The translations under genes and the position numbers were made by a program. 10,987 nt of DNA from RGIG4608 sp045643885 (GTDB taxonomy: Bacteria; Bacillota; Clostridia; Oscillospirales; CAG-272). Shown piece by piece: positions 1 to 6,917 of this stretch (its first letter is position 1; each line of letters starts with the position of its first letter). Under the pieces are notes generated by a model. The model was not told the DNA's origin, made no database searches, and saw only the letters and a list, made by a program, of their open reading frames with translations. The stretch spans positions 1 to 10,987 of the forward strand of contig JAZRFY010000025.1 of NCBI GenBank assembly GCA_045643885.1. Reading direction: 5' to 3'.

Positions 1-3000
1 GTGATATATACGAGTTGTTTATGAACACCGGTATAGGACGAGATGGCTATTCGATAATCGGTCAGGGTAAGATCGCCGAGATCATTTCAAAGAAGGGCGA
101 TGAAAGAAGAAGTATATTCGAGGATGCCTCGGGAATTGCAAAGTACCGTCTTAAAAAGAGCGATACCGAAAGAAAGCTTAAGGCGACCGAGGATAATATG
201 ACGAGAATAAACGACGTGTTTGCCGAGGTCGAGGCGCAGGTCGGACCTCTTGAAAAGGAGGCAGAAAAGGCAAAGCGTGCTATCGAGCTTCTTGAAACCA
301 AGAAGAAGGTGGACGTTCAGCTTTGGTTCTTCGATACCGAAAAATATAGAAATGAGATTGCAAGATTTGAAAATCTCTATAAGCAGTCAAGCTTTGAATT
401 GCAAATAGCTGAAGAGGCTATTGCATCATTTGAGGCACAAAGAGACCGTCTTACCGAGGCATCTCAGACAAATAGATATGAATCTGAAAAGCTCCTTTCT
501 CAGATAAGAGAGCAGACAGACGTAAACCACAGACTTGAAAGTGATTTCAAGGTAAATGAAAACGATGCTTTACATATCAAGTCCCTTATCGACGCAACCG
601 GTGACACAAAGGCATCCATCAATGCAAGCATTGAGGCGGAGAATAAGGACATTGATGCTCATCTTTTGAAGATAGAGTCCATCAAAGAAGAGGCAAAGCT
701 CAAGTTCAAGGAGCACGATGATGCTGAGGCGGAAATCGAAATGCTTGAAAAGGATATTGCCCGTCTTGACGACGAGATTGCAGTTGCCTTTGGTGATATG
801 AGATCGCTCGAAGCAGAGGAGATGCAGCTTAAGGTACGCCTTTCTGTAATCGAAAATGCCAAGAGCACCGATAACGATAAGAATGACACTCTTCTTTCAG
901 AGATGCAGGAATATGCAAGAATTGACGATGAGCTTACTCAAAGTCAAAAGCAGCTTCAGCGCTCTGTTAACGAGTTCAATGATGATATAGCCAAGAGTGA
1001 CGAAAAGATTGCAGAGCTTAGTGAAAGCCTTCAAAGAGTTCTCGGAGAAAAGGAACATCTTGACGAAGAGCTTAACGAAAAGAAGCTTCTTTTACAGTCC
1101 ACAAAGCAAAGAATCGATACCTACAAGGCTATGGACGATCAGTTCGAGGGATATAACAACAGCGTACGATTCGTTATGAAGGCGTACGGTGAGGGCAAGC
1201 TTACAGGACCTAACGGTTCAAGTGTTGGCAAGATTTACGGCCCTGTTTCCAAGCTTATTTCCGTTGACGAAAAATACGTAGTTGCCGTTGAAACAAGCCT
1301 TGGTGCATCCATTCAGAATATCGTTGTTGAAAATGAAGCAGTTGCAAAGGCAGCTATGTTCTCCCTTAAGAAAAACGAGCAGGGTAGAGCAACCTTTATG
1401 CCTCTTACTGCAATAAAAGCGCCCTCCATCTCACAGGAGATGAAGGATGCATCCGGCTTTAAGGGATTCATCGCATTTGCCGATGATCTTGTAAGCACAA
1501 AGAGTGAATACTTGAACATAGTTTCTTATATGCTTGGCAGAATTGCCGTGTTTGATAATATCGACAATGCTACCGAGATGGCTAAGGCACTTAAATACAA
1601 GGTAAGAGCAATCACACTTGACGGTCAGCAAATCAACGTTGGCGGTTCATTCACAGGTGGTTCAGTTAAGCACGGACAAAGCATTCTTTCCCGTGCAGGT
1701 GAAATCAAAAAGCTCGAGGATGAATGTGAAAAGCTTGAGGCAAGTGTTAAAAAGCTTTCCAAAACACAGGCATCCCTTGTAGAAGAGATTGAAAAAGCAA
1801 ATCTTGAAATCAATGCACTCGAGGACAGAAAGAAAATAATCGGTCTTATGGCAGGAAGTGAAAACACAAAGCTTCAGCAGATCAATGCAAAGATTGATGC
1901 CAATAAGACGCTTATGGACAAGCTCCAGGAGGACTATGACAGCATAGTTAAGATGCGCGAAAGATATGAAGAGGACTTTGCAACTCTTACTACACAAATC
2001 GCTGCATTTGATGAAAAGATAGCTGCTATTGCCGAGATAAGAAGTGATAAGAACGTTGAAAAGAACGAGCTTGTCGATAAAAAGGATGAGCTTTCACAAA
2101 AGATTACTGCGATATTCATCAGAATCAATGAGCTTCAAAAGGATATCGAGACCGAAAATATTCTCATTGAAAAGAGTAAGGAGCATATCGAGGCTCTTAA
2201 GAGCGATATCGTAGGTCAGGACGAAAAGGTCAAGGAATACGAAGAACAGCTTGTATCTCTTGAGCAGATTCGTCTTGAAAAGCAGGATGAGCTTAAGAAG
2301 GGTGAAGAGGTTCTTGCAACACTTAATGCAGAGCGTTCACGCCTTGAAGAAACAAGCACCGAATACGAGAAGAAGATTAATGCCATCAATGCAAAGCTTA
2401 AAGAAAAGCTTTCTGAGAAGGATATTCTCGTTAAGGACAATATGTTCAATGAAAATAAGCTCTCAACCTTGAAAAATGAATACGACAAGCTTTCATCAAA
2501 GCTTTGGGATGACCATGAGCTTACCCGTAATCAGGCTATTGAGCTTGGATATGAGGAGATTACTGCTGAGCAGCGTCCCGAGCTTGCAAAGATACAGACT
2601 GAGTGCAGAAACAAGCTTCGTGCCATCGGTCACGTTGACCTTGACGCTGTGAATAAATACAAAGAGGTCAAGGAAAGATACGATTATATGGACAAGCAGA
2701 TCCGAGATCTTACTGCATCAAAGAACGAGCTTGAAAAGATTATTGCTAAGCTTGATGAGGAGATGAAGACCTCGTTTATCGAGTCCTTTAACAAGATTAA
2801 CGAAAACTTTAACAGAGTATTCGTTGAGCTTTTCGGAGGTGGATATGCAGAGCTTCAGCTTTCCGATCCCGAGGACGTCCTCAATTGTGGAATTGAGATC
2901 AAGGCGGCACCTCCCGGAAAGATTATCAAGAATCTTATGCAGCTTTCCGGTGGTGAGCAGGCATTTATTGCGATTGCCTTGTTCTTCGCAGTTCTTCAGG

Positions 3001-3263
3001 TTAACCCCTCACCCTTCTGTATTCTCGACGAGATTGAGGCGGCTCTTGACGAAGCTAACGTATCAAGATTTTCTGAGTACATCAAAAAATATACCGGTGG
3101 AACACAGTTCATTCTTATCACTCACAGACGTGGTACTATGGAAAGTGCAAACCGTCTTTACGGTGTAACAATGCCCGAGCACGGTATTTCAAAGATACTT
3201 TCTTTGAACGTTGCGGACATTGCAAAGAAGAAGGAAGGAGATTGGGATGGCATTTTTGGATAA
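1..3263 (+). CDS. smc: Chromosome segregation protein SMC (5' end cut off by window)
   Basis: ATPase of the bacterial condensin complex (with ScpA and ScpB), which compacts and separates chromosomes. The frame is open from the window edge: bases 3-14 encode D-I-Y-E, running into LFMNTGIGRDGYS and the Q-loop GQG (Gln at 63-65), the usual end of the N-terminal head. Roughly 105-110 residues, including Walker A, lie upstream; the TTG at 15 is therefore not a start. Then come a long charged coiled coil (about 150-1130), the hinge (about 1140-1700, rich in glycines, including GGSFTGGS), a returning coiled coil (about 1700-2800), and the C-terminal head with signature LSGGEQ (2943-2960), Walker B ILDE (3021-3032), D-loop ALDEAN and the H-loop ITHRRGTME (3117-3143). 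The signature has Gln where Arg or Lys is common. The TAA stop lies inside ftsY. Family identity is not in doubt. Confidence 0.97.
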   Translation, partial: DIYELFMNTGIGRDGYSIIGQGKIAEIISKKGDERRSIFEDASGIAKYRLKKSDTERKLKATEDNMTRINDVFAEVEAQVGPLEKEAEKAKRAIELLETKKKVDVQLWFFDTEKYRNEIARFENLYKQSSFELQIAEEAIASFEAQRDRLTEASQTNRYESEKLLSQIREQTDVNHRLESDFKVNENDALHIKSLIDATGDTKASINASIEAENKDIDAHLLKIESIKEEAKLKFKEHDDAEAEIEMLEKDIARLDDEIAVAFGDMRSLEAEEMQLKVRLSVIENAKSTDNDKNDTLLSEMQEYARIDDELTQSQKQLQRSVNEFNDDIAKSDEKIAELSESLQRVLGEKEHLDEELNEKKLLLQSTKQRIDTYKAMDDQFEGYNNSVRFVMKAYGEGKLTGPNGSSVGKIYGPVSKLISVDEKYVVAVETSLGASIQNIVVENEAVAKAAMFSLKKNEQGRATFMPLTAIKAPSISQEMKDASGFKGFIAFADDLVSTKSEYLNIVSYMLGRIAVFDNIDNATEMAKALKYKVRAITLDGQQINVGGSFTGGSVKHGQSILSRAGEIKKLEDECEKLEASVKKLSKTQASLVEEIEKANLEINALEDRKKIIGLMAGSENTKLQQINAKIDANKTLMDKLQEDYDSIVKMRERYEEDFATLTTQIAAFDEKIAAIAEIRSDKNVEKNELVDKKDELSQKITAIFIRINELQKDIETENILIEKSKEHIEALKSDIVGQDEKVKEYEEQLVSLEQIRLEKQDELKKGEEVLATLNAERSRLEETSTEYEKKINAINAKLKEKLSEKDILVKDNMFNENKLSTLKNEYDKLSSKLWDDHELTRNQAIELGYEEITAEQRPELAKIQTECRNKLRAIGHVDLDAVNKYKEVKERYDYMDKQIRDLTASKNELEKIIAKLDEEMKTSFIESFNKINENFNRVFVELFGGGYAELQLSDPEDVLNCGIEIKAAPPGKIIKNLMQLSGGEQAFIAIALFFAVLQVNPSPFCILDEIEAALDEANVSRFSEYIKKYTGGTQFILITHRRGTMESANRLYGVTMPEHGISKILSLNVADIAKKKEGDWDGIFG
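3233..3240 (+). promoter_or_regulatory. Ribosome binding site of ftsY inside the smc 3' end
   Basis: GGAAGGAG ends six bases before the ATG at 3247. It fixes that ATG as the ftsY start over in-frame starts further upstream and places the site within smc coding sequence, so the two genes are likely translationally coupled. Confidence 0.8.
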
Positions 3264-4152
3264 ATTGAAGGCTGGCCTTCAAAAGACAAAAAACGCTCTT
3301 TTTGCGCCCATCGAGCAGATGCTCAAGGCCTTTACAAAGGTTGACGAGGAGCTTCTTGAGGAGCTTGAAGAGATGCTTATCTGCGCAGACGTTGGCGCAG
3401 GAGCAACCGATGAAATTATAGAAAAGCTCCGCGATGACATCAAGGAGGAAAAGATAAAGGATGCTGACGAGGTTCGTGCGTTCCTTAAAAACACCCTTAA
3501 AGAAATGATTGGAGAGGGAGGTCCTCTCGTGCTTGATACAAAGCCCTCGGTTATTTTGGTTATCGGTGTAAACGGAGCAGGTAAGACAACCTCCATCGGC
3601 AAGATTTCCAACAAGCTTCGCAAGGACGGCAAGAAGGTAGTTGTTGCTGCGGCGGATACTTTCCGTGCGGCTGCTATCGATCAGCTTGCAGTATGGTGCG
3701 AAAGAAGTGGAGTTGATATCGTTAAGCAGAGCGAGGGAAGTGATCCTGCAGCGGTTGTGTTTGATGCTATCAATTACGCAAAGAATAAGAATGCCGACGT
3801 GCTCATCGTTGACACTGCGGGCAGACTTCATAATAAGAAGAACCTTATGAATGAGCTTGAGAAGATTAATCGCGTTATCTCACGCGAGCTTCCCGATGCT
3901 TCAAGAGAAAATCTTCTTGTTCTTGATGCTACCACAGGTCAGAATGCAGTGCTTCAGGCAAAGGAATTTAAGAACGCGGCAGATATCACAGGTCTTGTTC
4001 TCAACAAGCTTGACGGAACTGCAAAGGGTGGCATCGTGCTTTCCATCAAGCGCGAGCTTGGTATCCCTGTAAAGTTCATCGGAGTTGGTGAAAAGATTGA
4101 CGATATGCAGCCATTTAATGCAGAGGAATTTATTTCTGCATTGTTTGAATAA
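3247..4152 (+). CDS. ftsY: Signal recognition particle receptor FtsY
   Basis: SRP-family GTPase that docks ribosome-SRP (Ffh) complexes at the membrane for co-translational insertion. The protein has 301 residues: a helical N domain (about 1-85) followed by the NG GTPase core. Visible motifs are G1 GVNGAGKTT (107-115), DTFRAAA (137-143), G3 DTAGR (189-193), G4 NKLDGTAKGG (253-262) and GVGE (279-282). There is no long acidic A domain, as is common in Gram-positive bacteria; the start MAFLDKLKAGL can form a short amphipathic membrane-binding helix. The G4 motif reads NKLD where SRP GTPases normally have TKLD. Ffh has a methionine-rich M domain, which is absent, so FtsY is the right paralogue. 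The start overlaps the smc end by 17 bases; the smc-ftsY pairing is common in Firmicutes. Confidence 0.96.
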   Translation: MAFLDKLKAGLQKTKNALFAPIEQMLKAFTKVDEELLEELEEMLICADVGAGATDEIIEKLRDDIKEEKIKDADEVRAFLKNTLKEMIGEGGPLVLDTKPSVILVIGVNGAGKTTSIGKISNKLRKDGKKVVVAAADTFRAAAIDQLAVWCERSGVDIVKQSEGSDPAAVVFDAINYAKNKNADVLIVDTAGRLHNKKNLMNELEKINRVISRELPDASRENLLVLDATTGQNAVLQAKEFKNAADITGLVLNKLDGTAKGGIVLSIKRELGIPVKFIGVGEKIDDMQPFNAEEFISALFE

Positions 4153-4163
4153 TCGGAGAATAT

Positions 4164-4772
4164 ATGAAGATAGTTTTTGCATCAGGCAATAAGCATAAAA
4201 TCGAAGAATTTTCATCCATACTCCAAAAGTATATACCGAGCATTGAGATCGTTTCAATGAAGGATGCAGGCATTTTCGACGATATCGTTGAGGATGGCAC
4301 AACCTTTGAAGAAAATGCAATGATTAAGGCGCGTGCGGTCTCAAAGCACGGATATATCGGAGTTGCAGACGATTCGGGTATTTCAGTAAACGCACTTTCA
4401 GGTGCACCGGGAATATATTCGGCTCGTTATGCGGGTGAGCACGGAAACGATAAAAAGAACAACCAAAAGCTCCTTTCTGAGATGAAGGATAAAACCGATC
4501 GCACAGGCGCATTCGTTTGTGCTATAGCATGTTCATTTCCAAAGGGCAGTGAGCATACTGACTTTTGTGTAAGAGGTGAATGCAAGGGCACTGTTCTTTA
4601 CGAGGAAAGAGGAGAGGGTGGCTTTGGCTATGATCCCTTGTTCTTCGTTGAAAAATATCAAAAGACATTTGCCGAGCTTTCCTATGATGAAAAGAACGAG
4701 ATCAGTCACAGAGCCGTGGCTACCGAGCTTTTTGCAAAAAAGCTTTCTCATATGCTCAATATCAAGGAGTAA
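4164..4772 (+). CDS. rdgB: XTP/dITP pyrophosphatase (RdgB/HAM1 family)
   Basis: Cytosolic house-cleaning enzyme that hydrolyses non-canonical purine triphosphates (XTP, dITP, ITP) to the monophosphate and pyrophosphate, keeping deaminated bases out of DNA and RNA. The protein has 202 residues, the normal length, and carries all family motifs: SGNKHKIEEF (7-16), EDGTTFEENA (43-52), the metal-binding ADDSG (68-72), GAPGIYSARYAG (80-91), GFGYDPLF (153-160) and ELSYDEKNEISHRA (171-184). The ATG is preceded by CGGAGAA (4154-4160) and begins 11 bases after the ftsY stop, so it sits in the same operon. In several Firmicutes an RdgB gene stands next to a phosphodiesterase or to rph; here it follows ftsY. 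The family call is firm; substrate choice within XTP/dITP/ITP is inferred from the family. Confidence 0.95.
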   Translation: MKIVFASGNKHKIEEFSSILQKYIPSIEIVSMKDAGIFDDIVEDGTTFEENAMIKARAVSKHGYIGVADDSGISVNALSGAPGIYSARYAGEHGNDKKNNQKLLSEMKDKTDRTGAFVCAIACSFPKGSEHTDFCVRGECKGTVLYEERGEGGFGYDPLFFVEKYQKTFAELSYDEKNEISHRAVATELFAKKLSHMLNIKE

Positions 4773-4775
4773 CGA

Positions 4776-5255
4776 ATGAAAAGATATTATACTTCTGCGC
4801 TCTTTATTTTCAGCACTATCGGAGGTATAGTTACTTATCTTCTGGCATCGTTCTTTACTGACGACGTGCCAACCCTCGTTCTTTTCTCTGCACTTGCAAC
4901 GCTCTTAATATCAATTATAGTTCCTTTGATGTTTGCCATCTCGGACAGAAAATTTATGCCCGTGATTAAGCAGATAAAGGATAAGATTATTATTGATGAG
5001 AGAGTACATTACGTTGTTGGTCGAGAGTTAAGACAGGGATTTATGATCACCACTAAGGATAGCTTGTTCATCGTTTCAAGTGAAGATGAAAAGCCCGTTA
5101 AGCTGGAGATAAAGAGAAGTGAAATTAAAAAGATATCGGTAACGGATGACGTTTACTTGAATATCTTTGTCGACTATGATAAATGTATCCGAGTTTTTGC
5201 AGGCAATTGCGAGGAGCTTTCTAAAAAGCTCATTGCCGAGGGATTCGGACAATAA
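4776..5255 (+). CDS. Uncharacterised two-helix membrane protein with PH/GRAM-like domain
   Basis: Not recognised as a named family. The protein has 159 residues. Two hydrophobic segments (about 6-26 and 33-55) form a membrane hairpin with a short acidic turn (TDDVP). A soluble stretch of about 100 residues follows (60-159) with alternating hydrophobic and charged positions: VGRELRQGFMITTKDSLFIV (81-100), LEIKRSEIKKISV (110-122), then YLNIFVDYDKCIRVF (127-141) and a final helix from about 145. This order resembles bacterial PH-like or GRAM domains, where a strand meaning 'read as a display of a threshold signal' cannot be inferred; the fold is a guess from pattern alone. No catalytic motif, cysteine pair or signal-peptide cleavage site is seen. 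It is a real gene: AAGGAG (4764-4769) lies six bases before the ATG, it starts three bases after the rdgB stop, and codon use matches its neighbours. Confidence 0.85.
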   Translation: MKRYYTSALFIFSTIGGIVTYLLASFFTDDVPTLVLFSALATLLISIIVPLMFAISDRKFMPVIKQIKDKIIIDERVHYVVGRELRQGFMITTKDSLFIVSSEDEKPVKLEIKRSEIKKISVTDDVYLNIFVDYDKCIRVFAGNCEELSKKLIAEGFGQ

Positions 5256-5261
5256 TATAAC

Positions 5262-5268
5262 GGAGAAA
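5262..5268 (+). promoter_or_regulatory. Ribosome binding site deciding the yhbY start
   Basis: GGAGAAA with its GGAG core at 5262-5265 lies six bases before the ATG at 5272. The reading frame stays open upstream into the preceding gene, but this site and the family's usual N-terminus (M-L-x-x-K-Q-R) select 5272. Confidence 0.7.
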
Positions 5269-5271
5269 TTT

Positions 5272-5559
5272 ATGTTGAATTCTAAACAGAGAGCTGTTCT
5301 TCGCGCAATGGCAGCGCAGATACAGCCCATTATGCAGATAGGTAAGGGCGGAATTTCAGAAAATCTTGCTAAGACCGTTTCAGACGCGCTTGAGGCGAGA
5401 GAGCTTATTAAGCTTAGCGTACTTGAAAACTGCGATTATACTACAAGAGATATGGCTGAGGAGCTTGCACAGGCAACTGACTCCGAGGTCGTTGCGGTAA
5501 TCGGAAGAAAGATCGTTCTTTACCGTGAAAGTGAAAACAAAAAGAGAATCGAGATTTAA
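5272..5559 (+). CDS. yhbY: YhbY/CRM-domain RNA-binding protein, ribosome assembly factor
   Basis: Small single-domain CRM protein that binds pre-ribosomal RNA and is associated with large-subunit (50S) precursors. The protein has 95 residues, the typical length, and starts MLNSKQRAVLRA as in the family. The loop motif GKGG is at 24-27 (IGKGGISENL), followed by the conserved ALEARELIKLSVL (39-51) and the terminal strand VIGRKIVLYR (77-86). It lies directly before nadD, as in the well-known Firmicute order yhbY-nadD-yqeK-rsfS, which fits the identification. Its TAA stop is three bases before the nadD ATG and in the same frame. The role in ribosome assembly is known for the family and inferred here. 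Confidence 0.93.
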   Translation: MLNSKQRAVLRAMAAQIQPIMQIGKGGISENLAKTVSDALEARELIKLSVLENCDYTTRDMAEELAQATDSEVVAVIGRKIVLYRESENKKRIEI

Positions 5560-5562
5560 GGT

Positions 5563-6174
5563 ATGGATGATATTACGAGAATAGGTATATACGGTGGCAC
5601 GTTTGCTCCCATACATAACGGCCACGTTAATGCCGCAAAAGCGTTTATGGATCAGATGCAGCTTCATTATCTTTTCGTTATCCCCACTGCTATGACACCT
5701 GAGAAAATGAAGGACGATGGCGACGATGCCGAGCACAGAATGAAAATGTGTGCACTTGCCTTTGAGGGTGAGCCGGGTGTTATTATAAGTGATATGGAGA
5801 TCGAAAGAGGTGGTATATCTTACACTGTTGATACACTTCGCGCTCTTTCAAGAGATGATAGAAGACTCTTTATGCTCGTTGGTACTGATATGGCACTCAA
5901 GCTTGATCAGTGGAGAGAGCCTGAAGAGATATTCAAGCTTTGCTATCCCACTTACGTAAGAAGAGAAAGCGACAAGCTTCTCGAAAAGCAAATTATTGAA
6001 AAAAACACTAAATATCTTAACGAATACGGAAAGATTTGCCGCAGAATCATGACGGATGAGATTGAGCTTTCATCAACTCAGATACGTCAGATGGTCAAGG
6101 AGGGAAAGGACATCTCCCATCTTGTTCCTCAAAAAGTGGCTGACTACATAAAAGAAAACGGTCTTTATTTGTAA
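5563..6174 (+). CDS. nadD: Nicotinate-nucleotide adenylyltransferase
   Basis: Joins nicotinate mononucleotide with ATP to make deamido-NAD, a step of NAD synthesis shared by the de novo and Preiss-Handler routes. The protein has 203 residues. The nucleotidyltransferase motif GIYGGTFAPIHNGH (8-21) carries the HxGH signature at 18-21; residue 15 is Ala where Asp or Asn is frequent. Further on are SYTVDTLRAL (86-95), the GTD motif (107-109), Trp117 and the phosphate-binding ELSSTQIR (168-175), with the usual C-terminal HLVPQKVADYI. PanC and CoaD are excluded by the SSTQIR ending and neighbours yhbY and yqeK. The ATG is the only start after an in-frame TAA three bases upstream, and a normal Shine-Dalgarno is lacking: AAGG at 5558-5561 sits one base from the ATG. 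Translation probably depends on ribosomes ending yhbY. Confidence 0.95.
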   Translation: MDDITRIGIYGGTFAPIHNGHVNAAKAFMDQMQLHYLFVIPTAMTPEKMKDDGDDAEHRMKMCALAFEGEPGVIISDMEIERGGISYTVDTLRALSRDDRRLFMLVGTDMALKLDQWREPEEIFKLCYPTYVRRESDKLLEKQIIEKNTKYLNEYGKICRRIMTDEIELSSTQIRQMVKEGKDISHLVPQKVADYIKENGLYL

Positions 6175-6236
6175 TTTTTTATTTTTCTTGACAAAATTTT
6201 GCCGACCTCGGTCGGTGCATATAGAGTGAGGCTTTT
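6175..6236 (+). promoter_or_regulatory. nadD-yqeK gap with perfect GC-rich palindrome
   Basis: A T-rich run follows the nadD stop. CCGACC (6202-6207) is then followed after two bases by its exact reverse complement GGTCGG (6210-6215). In RNA this gives a hairpin of five GC-rich pairs with a four-base loop, extendable by G-U pairs. It lies ten bases before GTGAGG (6226-6231), the yqeK ribosome binding site. TTGACA occurs at 6188-6193 but lacks a partner -10 box at 16-18 bases. No U-run follows the stem, so it is not a standard terminator on the plus strand. It could be an RNA stability or processing element or an operator; its function is unknown. Confidence 0.4.
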
Positions 6237-6866
6237 ATGAATAATAATTTTAGTGAAGAAATGCTCGCATATTTGCGAGAAAGTATGAAAAATGAAATGG
6301 GAGAAAAGCGTTATAATCACACGCTTGAGGTCGAAAAAATGGCTGCAAGACTTGGTGAGATTTACGCTCCCAAAAAGATTTCCGAGCTTCGTGCAGCTGC
6401 GCTCTTGCATGACGTGACTAAGGAACGAAGCGTTGAGGAGCATATTGCCATTTGCGAGGGAGCAGGACTTTCTGTGTCCGTTGGTGAGATGAAATCTCCC
6501 AAAATGTTCCACGCGAAAACGGGTGCTATTGTTATTGGCAGTAAATACCCCGAGTTTGCATTGCCGGAAATCGTAGAGGCAGTAAGATACCACACCACAG
6601 GCAAGGCAGATATGACGGTTATGGAAAAGATCATCTACCTTGCTGACTATATCGATATGTCAAGAACCTTTGGGGATTGCGTTAAGCTTAGAGATTTCTT
6701 CTTTGATTTTGACTTTGACAATGCAGATGAAAAGCAAAAGCTTGAGCATCTTAACGATACCCTCATTATGTCCTATGACCTCACAATTAGGGGACTTCTT
6801 GAAGACGGTAAGCACATAAACGATACTACCTTTGAGGCTAGAAACTTTTTGATATTGGAAAAATAA
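6237..6866 (+). CDS. yqeK: HD-domain hydrolase YqeK, probable Ap4A hydrolase
   Basis: Metal-dependent HD-superfamily phosphohydrolase. YqeK of Bacillus and relatives has been reported to split diadenosine tetraphosphate (Ap4A) symmetrically into two ADP, which links it to stress nucleotides made by aminoacyl-tRNA synthetases. The protein has 209 residues. Metal ligands are in order: His28 (RYNHT), the His58-Asp59 pair in ALLHDVTKE, His92 (FHAKTGA), His119 (RYHTTGKADM) and the Asp137/Asp140 region (YLADYID). The sequence around HTTG and M.K.IYLADYI is characteristic of this subfamily. The ATG follows GTGAGG with five bases between. It stands between nadD and an LCP gene, ahead of rsfS and leuS. 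The substrate assignment is inferred from the family. Confidence 0.92.
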   Translation: MNNNFSEEMLAYLRESMKNEMGEKRYNHTLEVEKMAARLGEIYAPKKISELRAAALLHDVTKERSVEEHIAICEGAGLSVSVGEMKSPKMFHAKTGAIVIGSKYPEFALPEIVEAVRYHTTGKADMTVMEKIIYLADYIDMSRTFGDCVKLRDFFFDFDFDNADEKQKLEHLNDTLIMSYDLTIRGLLEDGKHINDTTFEARNFLILEK

Positions 6867-6904
6867 TCATTATCGATCCGTCTCTTTCAGTTACATAAAA
6901 AATT

Positions 6905-6911
6905 GAAGGAG
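6905..6911 (+). promoter_or_regulatory. Ribosome binding site deciding the LCP gene start
   Basis: GAAGGAG ends six bases before the ATG at 6918. This rules out the in-frame TTG at 6903, which would overlap the site itself. The 51-base gap after yqeK holds no convincing promoter or hairpin. Confidence 0.75.
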
Positions 6912-6917
6912 ATTGAT

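Noticed and set aside
15..17. TTG as a start codon of smc
   Set aside because: The frame is open to the window edge, and the residues just before it (D-I-Y-E) match the conserved SMC head; the true start is upstream of the window.
3211..3246. An upstream, longer start for ftsY
   Set aside because: It would overlap more of smc, adds residues unlike FtsY, and ignores the well-placed ribosome binding site before 3247.
3136..3831. Minus-strand open frame of 231 codons opposite smc and ftsY
   Set aside because: It lies fully opposite two strongly conserved genes and has a low-complexity, cysteine- and leucine-rich composition typical of antisense shadow; no ribosome binding site or family likeness.
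6148..6180. Terminator at the nadD end
   Set aside because: ATAAAAGA and TCTTTAT can pair with one bulge before a T-rich run, but the stem is nearly all A-T and lies in coding sequence; too weak to call.
6188..6225. Promoter for yqeK using TTGACA at 6188
   Set aside because: The nearest TATA-like boxes are 24-26 bases away, too far for sigma-A, and the position at 17 bases reads GTCGGT.
6849..6900. Promoter before the LCP gene
   Set aside because: TTGATA at 6849 and TTGGAA at 6855 have no acceptable -10 box at 16-18 bases.
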